Shown: piece after piece, positions 25,259-61,848 of the stretch | Numbering within the stretch: position 1 is the stretch's first letter | How the letters are laid out: every line of letters begins with the position of its first letter | Assembly (NCBI RefSeq): GCF_964340395.1 | Contig: NC_135569.1 | Span: 2,630,400-2,692,399, forward strand | Length of the DNA stretch: 62,000 nt | Origin: Glandiceps talaboti | Taxonomy: Eukaryota > Hemichordata > Enteropneusta > Spengelidae | Reading direction: 5' to 3' | Notes under the pieces: model-generated | Database searches by the model: none | What the model saw: the letters and a program-made list of their open reading frames with translations, nothing else | What the model was told of the DNA's origin: nothing | Translations under genes and position numbers: made by a program

Positions 25259-25288
25259 GACCCTCCACCCACGAAAGGGTGGAGGGTC
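25259..25288. repeat. Perfect 12-bp GC-rich hairpin
   Basis: GACCCTCCACCC, a six-base loop ACGAAA, then GGGTGGAGGGTC. It is much more GC-rich than its surroundings. Function unknown; no adjacent coding sequence. Confidence 0.9.
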
Positions 25289-26163
25289 TATGCGTAGAAC
25301 AAGCAAAGTATATATTCCATATTTTTGGTTGAACCTGGCTCATACATGGTATACTAATTGCCTTTTCTCTATTCATGTGTCTTCAACTACACAGCTATGC
25401 ATTTCTTTGGTGACAGACTATGCTTTCCTTAATCACTATGTCAGATAGTTACACAAATTATAAATTGCAAGGTCTGGGTTTGTCTTGGTACATACTATGT
25501 TGAGACTATAAATATGAGTTTCACTGTAAGGTGATAAAGTTGTAAAACTGATAAGCTGGATTTTGGATCCCATTCACAATGTATTTTGTACTTGACTCAA
25601 ATTGACAAACCAAAATCATCCAATATTAGCATAACCTTCATTTGTTCCAATCATTTAGCAGTAACCCTGAACTTTGACCCTGTAAAGTGTCCCTTTGAAC
25701 CCTGGGAAACTAAACACAACTGACATAATCAAATGGAATTTTATGTCAATAGAGAACTTATGTTGGCCCTAAACTAGCCTCTATCACTTGGCCTAATTTA
25801 ACCCACCTCTGGGTCAACTTAAAACTCTTCACATTTGCTTTGTTAAGTCGGGTTAAGAATAGAGTTGTCTTAAGAATTGACACAACTTGTTCAGTATGAA
25901 CTCCACTAAGAGTATACTATATCACATATGGTAAAACTATTTATATACATATTTACAATTGTAAGATAATATTCTGTAAGTATCCCTCATTAACTATCTA
26001 TACAAGATATAAACATTATAAGTTTTGTCGTTTGTAAATATATCAGTCGTCAGTACAAAGTATACAATGGAATGAATTCATCTATTCTGATAACAATAGC
26101 TAAGACATACTACTGACATAAATCCCACCCCATCCCATCCTGTCCCACCCCATCCAATCCCAG

Positions 26164-26418
26164 GGGTGAACAAATCCACTGGTCCTGGGTCCGAAACTAA
26201 CAGGTTTTTTTTTGGCCGACCACACAAATTTTACTTTGTCTGGTCCATCGGACCAGTACCTAACGATGTTAAAAAGTCGTCTGAATATAAATTCATCGGT
26301 AAGATTTAATGTTTCACATTAGTGGGACCTTGGACCACTAATTCTTTCACAGCAGGACCATTGGATTTTTTAAGGCACTGGTCCAGGACCATCAGTTCAC
26401 AAAATGATTTGTTCACCC
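26164..26418. mobile_element. Foldback element with GGGTGAACAAATC termini
   Basis: Terminal GGGTGAACAAATC is mirrored by GATTTGTTCACCC. Inside, ACTGGTCCTGGGTCC pairs with a CAGGACCA-containing segment near 26380. No coding content. Confidence 0.7.
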
Positions 26419-26659
26419 TCCCCCCCCCCCCCCCCCCACACACACACACTAATCCTGCTATATCTGATGATAAAATTTAGCTCTCCCAAGGTAAATCTAT
26501 TAAAGGTTCAGTCTACAATGTACTAATAAGACAGGGGGGCATCAACCCCACCTCCCTCCCCCTAATTTACAATAGGAAGATCAGCGTGTCCCTTGAGGTT
26601 AATGAAAACTAATTTCTAAGCCATGATAACAATAGTTCAACTCACAAGTAAAGGTACAT

Positions 26660-27033
26660 GAAATCTGACTTGATATCATCAACATACTAGCTTCTGATTG
26701 GTTGCCAAGTCAAATCTGACTTGATATCATCAACATACTAGCTTCTGATTGGTTATCAGGTGAAATCTGACTTGATATCATCAACATACTAGCTTCTGAT
26801 TGGTTGTCAGGTCAAATCTGACTTGAAATCATCAACATACTAGCTTCTGATTGGTTGTCAGGTCAAATCTGACTTGAAATCATCAACATACTAGCTTCTG
26901 ATTGGTTGTCAGGTCAAATCTGACTTGATATCATCAACATACTAGCTTCTGATTGGTTGTCAGGTCAAATCTGACTTGATATCATCAACATACTAGCTTC
27001 TGATTGGTTGCCAGGTCAAATCTGACTTGATAT
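26660..27033. repeat. 51-bp minisatellite, about 7 copies
   Basis: Units contain AAATCTGACTTGATATCATC and CATACTAGCTTCTGATTGG. The array ends about 65 bp before the stop codon of the minus-strand membrane-protein gene, so it may be transcribed in its 3' UTR. Confidence 0.9.
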
Positions 27034-27099
27034 CATGAACACAGTTGCAAAGTTTCAGTATTTTAACTACTAAATGCCAGTTTCAAGTAACTTCAGTTT

Positions 27100-30000
27100 C
27101 TAGATGTGCCAGAGACAGGAACAACATTTAACAGGTTCATAACACATGCCCGTTCTTGTTCTTCGACTTAGGACAACATTTGGCCAGAAGTAGTTGACTA
27201 ACCAGAATGGTAGCATGACAGCAACAAAGACTGATGGAAAAAAACAAAATGAATATGAATGAATATGTGTTTTATTGTCATATAAAATGTTATATATATA
27301 CTGGTACATATACAATGACATGTGTATTGATTATTAATTGATTGTTAAAATGTACATGATTGTCACAAAATGATGAAAAAGTGTGCTAAAAGTACTGTAA
27401 ACCCATAACTCACTTATATCACTCACTATGCTAAAAGTACTGTAAACCCATAACTCACTTATATCACTCACTACGCTAAAAATACTGTAAACCCCCTAAC
27501 TCACTTATATCACTCACTACGCTAAAAGTACTGTAAACCTCCTAACTCACTTATATCACTCACTACGCTAAAAATACTGTAAACCCCCTAACTCACTTAT
27601 ATCACTCACTACGCTAAAAGTACTGTAAACCTCCTAACTCACTTATATCACTCACTATGCTAAAAGTACTGTAAACCCCATAACTCACTTATATCACTCA
27701 CTACACTAAAAGTACTGTAAACCCCATAACTCACTTATATCACTCACTATGCTAAAAGTACTGTAAACCCCATAACTCACTTATATCACTCACTATGCTA
27801 AAAGTACTGTAAACCCCATAACTCACTTATATCACTCACTATGCTAAAAGTACTGTAAACCCCATAACTCACTTATATCACTCATTATGCTAAAAGTACT
27901 GTAAACCCCATAATTCACTTATATCACTCACTATGCTAAAAGTACTGTAAACCCCATAACTCACTTATATCACTCACTATGCTAAAAGTACTGTAAACCC
28001 CCTAACTCACTTATATCACTCACTATGCTAAAAGTACTGTAAACCCCATAACTCACTTATATCACTCACTATGCTAAAAGTACTGTAAACCCCATAACTC
28101 ACTTATATCACTCATTATGCTAAAAGTACTGTAAACCCCATAATTCACTTATATCACTCACTATGCTAAAAGTACTGTAAACCCCATAACTCACTTATAT
28201 CACTCACTATGCTAAAAGTACTGTAAACCCCCTAACTCACTTATATCACTCACTATGCTAAAAGTACTGTAAACCCCATAACTCACTTATATCACTCACT
28301 ATGCTAAAAGTACTGTAAACCCCATAACTCACTTATATCACTCACTACGCTAAAAGTACTGTAAACCCCCTAACTCACTTATATCACTCACTATGCTAAA
28401 AGTACTGTAAACCCCATAACTCACTTATATCACTCACTATGCTAAAAGTACTGTAAACCCCATAACTCACTTATATCACTCACTACACTAAAAGTACTGT
28501 AAACCCCATAACTCACTTATATCACTCACTATGCTAAAAGTACTGTAAACCCCATAACTCACTTATATCACTCACTACGCTAAAAGTACTGTAAACCTCC
28601 TAACTCACTTATATCACTCACTATGCTAAAAGTACTGTAAACCCCATAACTCACTTATATCACTCACTACGCTAAAAGTACGGTAAACCCCATAACTCAC
28701 TTATATCACTCACTACGCTAAAAGTACTGTAAACCCCCTAACTCACTTATATCACTCACTACGCTAAAAGTACTGTAAACCCCATAACTCACTTATATCA
28801 CTCACTATGCTAAAAGTACTGTAAACCCCCTAACTCACTTATATCACTCATTATGCTAAAAGTACTGTAAACCCCCTAACTCACTTATCACTCACTACAC
28901 TAAAAGTACTGTAACCCCCCTAACTTACTTATATAACTCACTGTGCTAAAACTACCATAAACCCCCTAACTCACTTATATCAATGTGCTAAAAGTACTAT
29001 GTAACAATACTACTTACCCATTGAAAGAACGCTCAACACCATAACTGCCAGTGACAAATAGTACAACTCTGCCGAGTAGACCACCTGAAACATAACATAT
29101 TAAAGTAGATATCAGAGCTATGATTGTCTGCGAAGTGTTGACAGCCAGATTCTTGGTTAGAATTAAAATGCGGTATATGAGAATTCAGTCACTATATTCC
29201 ATCAATAGAGGGCGCACTATACTTGAAATAAATTGATTGATCTACAACCACTGATCACAATTATTGTATTTTGTCAAGAGAGAGCACACTATACATGTAC
29301 TTGCAAGGAATGTCATCACCATGGGTAAGTTCAGGATAAAAACCATTTGCAATCAATTATCTAGACTGTCCACAGAGCTGATCTGTGAGTACACTATCTG
29401 CCATGGTAGCAGAGAGCTGGTGTAGTCACAGATCCAGTGGTATGGACAGTCTGGCTAATGAATCATAAATGGTTTTTATCCTGAATGCGACTCATGACCA
29501 TTGATCTACAACAACCGTTTGTCAATAGAGGGCGCACTCCAGGAACTGACTGCTATACCCAAAGAATTCTTTACAACATTTGTTAACACAGTTAAAAACA
29601 ACCCTAAATCTGAATATTCATCATGGCCACCCTTCATTGTCAATAGAGGGCACACTACACTGTCTATCCCCAACTGGCTATCAGCATGTATTCAAATAGT
29701 CTAGAGTCTATCTATCTAGCTCAACGAGGTGCTGAGATGAAATTTCAAACTCAAATGAAGCCACTTACACAGTCATGAATATCATGTCTTTGTTAATCAA
29801 TCACAAAATTCTAACCAATGATAAATCAGTGTTTATTGGGTCAGTTTTATGACGTCCAAATATGGTCTATTTGTCAGATCAGGACATTACTTAATGCACT
29901 GTGTACATCGTTCTAACAGTTGACATTCACTCATTTGCATAAACAATGTTTGGTTCATATCTCATTAAGCTGGAGGGGGTAAAGGGAGATTTTGAGATTC

Positions 30001-31957
30001 AAAGCAGGAGGAGGTATCTAGACTAGTATTCAAAGACAATATCACTTACACAGTCTTGTGCTTGAGCTGTGAGTATTGTGTACACCAATCCAAATATTAA
30101 TGAGACTATACCAAAAATATGGAAGGCTATTTTCAGCTCAAACGGCACCGGATCCATCAGAGAGAATAGGAATGAGAAACCTGCAAATAATACAGAAAGA
30201 CTCATCTATTATCATTTTGTCAAACAACATAAATTACTCTCTTCTCTGGTATAGTGCTTCTTTATTTAAAACAGTAGAAATACAATAACTGACCAATAAG
30301 TTTATGATGTCTGTACATATATAGAATGTTCTTATCATGGTGACCAATCAGAATACTGTACTTATATGAATGGAATGTTCAAATGATGGTGACCTATCAG
30401 AATACTGTCTGTACATGAATGGAATGTACTACATCATAGTGACCAATCAGAATACTGTACTTATATGAATGGAATGTTCTAATGATGGTGACCAATCAGA
30501 GTACTGTCTGTACATGAATGGAATGTACTACATCATAGTGACCAATCAGAATATTGCATTGCATCCATGCACTTATATAATGTTATGACCAAAACCTAAA
30601 ACACCCAAGTACTTTGATAGTGTACATGTATATGCCAGTAAACAACTGGTATTTATTACAAGCAAAGATCAAAATATAAATCAACTTACCAATCATACAA
30701 AATGTGAAGACAATGCCAACAATAAGAAGTTCAAAGAGATGCTGACCACAAAATCTAGTGCTATGGTCCCTGCAATGTAATCAGATATAATGGTTACTGT
30801 GGGATAGAAATCACAAAATCTAGTGCTATGGTATATAGTGCTATAAATTATAATGATGGACAATCCATGTACCTCTACACCTTAACTCAGCTGTTACTTA
30901 CCCCTACACCTTAACTCAGCTGTTACTTACCCTTACACCTCACCTCAGCTTACTTACCCCTACACCTTAACTCAGCTGTTACTTACCCCTACACCTTAAC
31001 TCAGCTGTTGCATACAGCAGTGAAACAATGTAAAACCTGGGCCCAGGGGTAAAAAGAGTTCCCTACTCAATTTAAGCTGCAAATATTTCATGAGTCCTAC
31101 CTTACCTCGTCAACACAAAGATCTAAGTGACTTACCAGTAGTCTTAACTTGTTAACACAGAGAACTGCGGAAGTAATACGACATTAGTGTCCTAGCTTAT
31201 CTTGTTAACACAAACAACTGTGGTAGTAATATGGTAAGTGTCCTAGCTTACCTTGTCAACACAAAAAACTGTGGTAGTAATAAGGCAACTGTAAATATCA
31301 ACAAAATCAGGCGTCTGCAAGATGATAAAGTAAGAGAAATTATTAAAATCCAAAAAGGACTGTGATGTCATATAAAATTGATGAGTTTCTACTAAAGGAA
31401 TAAAATAAGGTAATGTTATTGAGAAATCAATACATGTAGGATAGGTAAACTTGTCGCAGTAAGATACCTGTACAGATATGTATAGATGGAGAACTAGTTA
31501 CAATGTGCATCAACACTGGCACCCTCAGTGGAAAAAACAATTTGAGATGTCCTTACTGTAAATGGTAGCCTTCTTGCTTCTGGTGAACTATTGCATCTAT
31601 GATGGTTCTCGTAGTAGTAATATATTGATACATACAGCTATAAATACAGTAGACCCTCGACAAGTCATAGGTCAAAAGTCATAGGTCATAGTTCCATTGG
31701 AACAACTGGGACTTATCAAGGGTTGATCAAGTTAGAGATGTGTGATTTATCAATGGTCCACTCTTTACACAAATTACATTTAACATTTAACATTTAACAT
31801 TTATTTCATTTCTAAAGCACTTCCTCTATTTAAAAGAAAATATTCAAAAGCGCTGCACAATAAGTTAAATATACAGTACTTACATTTTTAGTCGGTTATT
31901 TTTAGGAAACCATCGTACAAGGTGAAAGATAGCATGTGCATAGTAGTACCACCACAT
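27100..31957 (-). CDS. Small multi-pass membrane protein, family not recognised
   Basis: Six exons on the minus strand: 31957-31884, 31314-31252, 30769-30690, 30180-30050, 29084-29018 and 27230-27100 (TAG). Phases agree and give 181 residues from the ATG at 31957 (MWWYYYAHAIFHLVRWFP). The exon itself starts at 31965 in phase 1, so an upstream coding exon is possible. Hydrophobic segments lie near residues 25-44, 55-78, 87-110 and 117-155 (one or two helices). The C-terminus is basic, then cysteine-rich (KCCSCLWHI), perhaps palmitoylated (inference). The helix layout vaguely recalls DRAM/TMEM150 proteins, but I see no decisive motif. Introns carry tandem repeats, a MITE and decayed copies of an exon end. 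Confidence 0.75.
27385..28995. repeat. 46-bp minisatellite, about 35 copies
   Basis: Units of GCTAAAAGTACTGTAAACCC plus CATAACTCACTTATATCACT and CACTAT, varying mainly at CAT/CCT and TATG/TACG. The array fills almost all of the last intron (27231-29017) of the membrane-protein gene, ending about 20 bp from the penultimate exon's donor. Unlike the urease array, its unit does not contain exon sequence. Confidence 0.95.
29330..29485. mobile_element. Foldback MITE, 156 bp
   Basis: Imperfect inverted arms of about 65 bp: the left begins TTCAGGATAAAAACCATTT and the right ends AAATGGTTTTTATCCTGAA. The arms also share GACTGTCCA and GATCTGTGA blocks. Confidence 0.8.
29697..30025. mobile_element. MITE with 9-bp target-site duplication
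   Basis: The 329-bp element has termini TAGTCTAGA and TCTAGACTA and is flanked on both sides by GTATTCAAA (29688-29696 and 30026-30034). Nine-base duplications are typical of Mutator-type transposases. The element sits in an intron, about 25 bp from the donor of the exon ending at 30050. Related copies lie at 35647-36034 and near 51780-52010. Confidence 0.85.
30311..30565. repeat. ~49-bp minisatellite, about 5 copies
   Basis: Units containing ATGAATGGAATGT, GATGGTGACC and ATCAGAATACTGT, alternating between two variants (AATGATGG and TACATCATAG). It lies in an intron of the membrane-protein gene. Confidence 0.85.
30875..31012. repeat. 27-bp minisatellite, about 5 copies
   Basis: Units CTTACCCCTACACCTTAACT plus CAGCTGTTA, one copy shortened. 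In the sense direction of the gene each unit reads GGGTAAG, so it also presents a donor-like motif repeatedly. Confidence 0.85.
31132..31275 (-). repeat. Exon 2 end plus splice donor, triplicated with two decayed copies
   Basis: The 3' end of the exon at 31252-31314 (ACCACAGTTTTTTGTGTTG, ACAAG, then donor GTAAGCTAGG) is followed in the intron by two diverged copies, about 31190-31225 and 31135-31170. In these the donor GT has become AT (AACAAG then ATAAGC) and TT (AACAAG then TTAAGAC). Only the exon-proximal donor looks usable. Confidence 0.75.
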
Positions 31958-32187
31958 CTTGTTATCTGTAATCAATGTATTATATGATATTATAATATAC
32001 CTAGTGATAATACTGTGCAATGATTCGCTAGAATCAGTCACATGATAGGAAAATAGAATGACTTTCCCTAGGGAACCATCAACTATTACATGGTCACGTG
32101 ACCACCGCGAGTTCACAGCAGGTCGAAATGGCGGTTTCTGACGATGTCATCTGCCACCGCCAGTTCACAGCATGAGGTATATTATAA

Positions 32188-32379
32188 AACACATATTGCC
32201 TGGCCTATATTCGGGCTATAGCACTCGTTCATTACCCCCTCGTGACTGTGAGTTACCAGAATCGCATGCTATTTCCCGAGGCCTTCGGCCTCGGGAAATA
32301 GCATGTGACTCTGGTAACTCACAGTCCCTCAGGTGTAATAAATGGGTGCTATAGCCCTCATGGCCAGGCAATATGTGTT
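32188..32379. mobile_element. 192-bp near-perfect palindrome
   Basis: The arms begin AACACATATTGCCTGGCC and end GGCCAGGCAATATGTGTT, and meet at GAGGCC TTC GGCCTC near 32284. Matching blocks include GGGCTATAGCAC, GACTGTGAGTTACCAGA and CATGCTATTTCCCGAGG. It lies just upstream of the first recognised exon of the membrane-protein gene. A 60-codon frame inside it is a by-product. Confidence 0.9.
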
Positions 32380-34439
32380 CACTATGAATGCTTTTGTGTT
32401 CCAGCTGAAACCATCATGCTGAAACTGACATCAACTTAAAATGACAAGATAAAACTGTTCTTCCAATCTGTAATGACTGTACAGCTGATAGGAAGAAATA
32501 AACAACACAGAGACCATTTGGAAAACAATGGAAAACCTGAACTAGGTTGTGAAAATTCACATCATTCCATTAAAAATGGAATTCTGGCATTGCTTATGAT
32601 ATTGTTTCACATTCCACTGTTGTATGCAATTTATCACCAACATTCTCGACAGTACACATTGTGAACAATCTTTCGTGGGGAGGGGTAAGGTATCTTGGAG
32701 AATGAGATGAGGTGAAGGAAGCTCTGAGCTTGGTAAGTCTATATTTTCAGCAGTGAGTGGACACTGTTTTTCACGTATTGCTCTGGATGTTTTTACTGAG
32801 GGTTCATACACAGCTTGGCAGACGAAAAAAAAAGTCTGTTTGCAACCCACTTATCATGTAAATGACTGACTAACACCTTACTTACGTCAAACGTGAAAGA
32901 ATGTAAACAATACGAAATTAAACAATAAACACTGGTCACCAACGCTCGACAGTGTCGTTAACTTCGATTCCCATGACACAAGACTCTTGTATACACTGTA
33001 CATTTACACATGCAGCTTTCTGAAATATCCGAGATCAGTTAGATTACCTCGAAACGATGTGATAATACCGAGGTAACGTAGGATCTGGAATGAGCAATGT
33101 TGTACGAACGTACAAAATCGTGTACACACACAACCCGAGTTTTCTTCAAGACGAGTCTTATTCAACAGGTCTCTTTGATTCAACCGACGATCAAAGCAAC
33201 AATCCACTCAATAAAGACGCTAATTATTATGCTACTGGGAACCTCTTGTTTTCTAGATTATGGATACCAACCACAAATCGATGAATTTTCCCTGTAATCA
33301 TAAGAACTTACCTTATTACTTTTGCACGAAAGTTGGACGGAAGAACGCAAAATACACTCACACTGACGTCAATGATAATAATGGCACTACGCACATTTCA
33401 CAGCGCAGGGTAATTCCATTTCGCAAAGAGCTACAGGTGAGCAGTCTCCATGTCTGTACTTGGAGAGATGTCGTCTTCTGAGCAAAGTAGTTGCATGAGG
33501 TGGGACTTGAACTGGCGACGTGAACCCTAAAGTCCGAATTTCAACCAAATAGAACTAGAGGTACGGTACACTGATCCATATCTTCGTGGAGTCAGTCAGC
33601 GCCGTGAACAAGCTACGTCCACCCGGAGACGTCTTGAAACATGTTGGTATCGCCCTCTATCGTGATACAGGTACCATTGACTTGGTATGGGACTTCAACT
33701 TCTTCAAATGTATTTGAGTTTAGTATTAATTTTAGTTTTGTAAAGAAAAATGTCCTCAACATTTTAACTATTTTCATAGTTACTACAACTATAGTAGTCT
33801 CCTAAGGCAGGCTTCTACACGTTAAATTTTGTTTTGTTATTGCAATCTTGGACTACGTCAGGTTATCATGTCATACAACTAGAACACAGTTGTGCTTTTA
33901 CATAAAAAAATATTTTATTCAAATAAAGACTGAAGTCTGGAAACTTAAGCAAGTCTACATCACGGGGTATACATTGACTTGAAGTTGAGCATGGCATGCA
34001 AGTTTTATACTTCAATTATCTGTCTTTATCTTGACAGTGTAATCTAGACACCCCTAGCAACAACACCCCAAATATGTGATCATCTTAAAAGTCTAAAACC
34101 ACTTGAGATTGCCATGATATTTAGTGAGAGTAATTACACTTGGTGTCTAGTTGTGGATATTTTCAAAGCAAGACGAACTCTCAAGTTTAATATATGCAAA
34201 TTAGGTCTAAAATTATGTGATTATTTAAACTCAGTTGGAGGGGATATTGCTATAGGGGTGTCTAAATTGAATGCGAGTCTATAGTTGCATATTTAGAGGG
34301 GATGTTTATAGGGGTGCCAATATTGAACTGTCAAGATGTGTTTCGAGGGGATATTTCTGGAGAGTCTAAAATTGAACTCAATATTTTGAATGGGTGTGTC
34401 TATAGGAGGGTCTAATTGAATGAGTGTCTAGATGTATAC

Positions 34440-34447
34440 ATACATAC

Positions 34448-34482
<35 letters not shown>

Positions 34483-34839
34483 AACAGACAGACAGCTAGA
34501 CAGTCACACATACAGAGTCAGTTAGACAGACAGACACACACACATAGACAGAGACACACACACACACACAGAGACAGCTAGCTAGCTAGACAGACACACA
34601 TACACTTACAACACATGGACTCTACTGAACCATGTGGCTCAATCATCAGAGAAATCGATATTCTGTAATTTCTGACCTCAAAAACTGGCAGAAAGACAAA
34701 TATTTTGCTCAATTGTGAGTCAGTCTCAACTCCAGTATCCAAACATACACACAAAGGCAGACAGAGAGCAAACAGACAGACAGACAGACAGACAGGTAGA
34801 CACAGAGACAGCTAGACACATTTTAAGAGAGAGACACAG

Positions 34840-34873
<34 letters not shown>

Positions 34874-34880
34874 TTTAAGA
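34440..34880. repeat. GACA/CAGA microsatellite region
   Basis: Several GACAGACA runs with CACA and AGAGACAG interruptions, split by about 120 bp of unique sequence. A 72-codon frame across it is a repeat artefact. Confidence 0.9.
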
Positions 34881-35646
34881 AAGACAAAGAGATATTTCAC
34901 CATCCATATAGCATTAAAGTTAAAAAATTCTGAGACAACACACAAAACGTAGCATAAATGGTCATTTTTTATTATATTCAGATTTCAAGAGAAATATTCC
35001 AATTTTTTAACATGACTTTCGTTGCTATAGTTACCATTACAATAGAAATAGAAGTATTAGATACTTACACTGTATTACCTTTGCCTAAAAATAAACACAT
35101 TTTAAATGTTTACTAATCTGAGTACACATTTTATTTTATATGATGAGTACATGATTTTTAACACACATTTCTTTCGGTCAATAAATTCTGTCTCCAAATT
35201 CATAACTTTTTTCTGGAATTGTTTTCACATTATATCTCATTTTAGTATTTAATCATGCATGACATACATTCCTGTGATTTTATCTCTAAATCTACCTGTG
35301 ATAAAAATTTTCAAAGAATTTGCACATTTTCATGATAGAAAGACCCTATATGTATCTATATAATAAAATAGTCCAATCTGTAGTTATATAATTATTGTCC
35401 CCCCCCCCCCCTGAAAAAAATGCACATACTTCATGGAAAGACAGTGAAAATAAATGTTTATTTGACACTGAGTTATATGGAATTTTAAGTATTTTGTTCT
35501 GTTTAATTGAAGAAATTGTTGTTATTTACTAACATCTTGTTTTGTTTTGTTTTGTTTTGCTTGTTTTGTTTACTAGTAAGCATTAGAAATGATATATCCG
35601 ATATATTGTCTGCAGTAATATTGTAACTTTATATTGCAGTGTACAG

Positions 35647-36034
35647 TAGTCTAGAGGCTATCCATGGCTTTATATCCTTCTCCATGTCTAGAGGTATGAG
35701 AAGCTGAGATGAAATTTCAAATTTAAACAAAGCCACAAACACAGCAATTAACATCATGCTTGTGTTAATCAATCACAGAATTCTGTCCAATAATAAGTTA
35801 GTGTTTACTGGGGGCAGTTCCATAATGTCCAAATATGGTACAGTAATATCTAAATATGGTACAGTAATGTCCAAATATGATAATATCTGTCATATCAGGA
35901 TGCTACTTATACACTCTTTACATTGTTCTGACAATTGGGAGTTTACTCATTTGCATAAACAATTTTTGGTTCATGATTTCTCCTTGAGCTAAGACAGGGT
36001 GAAATATTCAAAGCAACAGACAGCCTCTAGACTA
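35647..36034. mobile_element. Second copy of the TAGTCTAGA-ended MITE
   Basis: Termini TAGTCTAGAGGCT and AGCCTCTAGACTA form a 13-bp perfect inverted repeat. The inside aligns with 29697-30025 (GCTGAGATGAAATTTCAAA, TGTTAATCAATCACA, TTTGCATAAACAAT). The flanks AGTGTACAG and AACATACAG agree at six of nine bases, consistent with a decayed 9-bp target duplication. Confidence 0.8.
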
Positions 36035-36411
36035 AACATACAGTATTATCAAAAGTGGTAAAATTTTCACTGTAAATGTTTAATTTTCGGTTTACTGTGA
36101 AAGACATTTCTCGTTTCTATCTAGTAACCTTTCCTGATCTCATAAAAGTACAGATAAATCTTGTATAACAAAATTTTTACTTGGATTTTGAGTCAACAGA
36201 CAAAAACTGAAAGTAGTAAAATTCAATTTTTCTGACAAACTAATCCCAATGATTATGAACCCTAGTTATTGTTTTTTAAAAATATGGTGTGATTAAAGAA
36301 AACAATAGAAAACAGGTTGATTATTTCAGTGACATCTATGGTTTTGAGTCTCAAAGACTCTCTCTGACCTGACTCTTACTAAACATTTTTCTGTCATTTT
36401 AAAAATGTTCA

Positions 36412-36417
36412 TTTATT
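36412..36417 (-). terminator. Candidate urease polyadenylation signal
   Basis: AATAAA on the minus strand (TTTATT on plus), about 220 bases downstream of the urease stop codon. No nearer canonical signal was seen. Confidence 0.4.
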
Positions 36418-36616
36418 TTCAAAATATTTTTAAATATTTGAATTACCAGATGTTGTTCCCAACTTACAAAATTCACTATTTTGTTCAACTTCTCACTTTG
36501 TCACTAAAGTATATCAAAAATATCCTAAATGATAACAACAACAATGAAATATCCCACGAAACAAAGCTACAGTATCTGGCAGTTCTATTTCCTAATTCAG
36601 CACAATCTGTCAGATG

Positions 36617-36633
36617 CACAGCGCCCTCTGGTG
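36617..36633 (-). promoter_or_regulatory. CTCF-like motif just after the urease stop codon
   Basis: The minus strand reads CACCAGAGGGCGCTGTG, a close match to the known bilaterian CTCF core (CCASYAGRKGGCRS). It starts two bases past the TAA. Weaker AGAGGGCGC or AGAGGGCAC motifs occur at about 29206, 29526, 29644, 44530, 44707 and 44832. Binding is an inference. Confidence 0.45.
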
Positions 36634-36634
36634 T

Positions 36635-61848
<25,214 letters not shown>

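Larger units (their letters stand above)
23691..27099. other. 3' flank of the membrane-protein gene, repeat-rich, no gene seen
   Basis: No coding exon was recognised. It holds a two-copy duplication of about 125 bp with TCTCCATGGAAACCTA (about 24540 and 24667), a MITE at 24969, a GC-rich hairpin at 25259, a foldback at 26164, a poly-C run near 26420 and a 51-bp minisatellite from 26660. Part of it may be the 3' UTR of the minus-strand gene ending at 27100. Confidence 0.5.
32380..36411. other. Gap between the membrane-protein gene and urease
   Basis: No firm exon. A possible small minus-strand exon at 33054-33091 (acceptor TTCCAG, peptide ILRYLGIITSFR, donor GTAATC) joins in phase to the exon at 31965 but has no ATG, so it is only a candidate. 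A tRNA-like B box (GTTCAAGTCCC, minus strand) lies near 33510, GACA-type microsatellites at 34440-34880, and a MITE at 35647. About 55 bp near 32425 (GACATCAACTTAAAATGACA onward) recurs near 60450. Confidence 0.5.

Noticed and set aside
31880-32116. 78-codon frame starting upstream of the exon at 31965
   Set aside because: The part upstream of the acceptor is intron or 5' sequence; only 31884-31965 has exon-like borders.
33004-33207. First coding exon of the membrane-protein gene in the 67-codon minus-strand frame
   Set aside because: No ATG in frame; only a small internal exon at 33054-33091 fits by phase, which is weak evidence.
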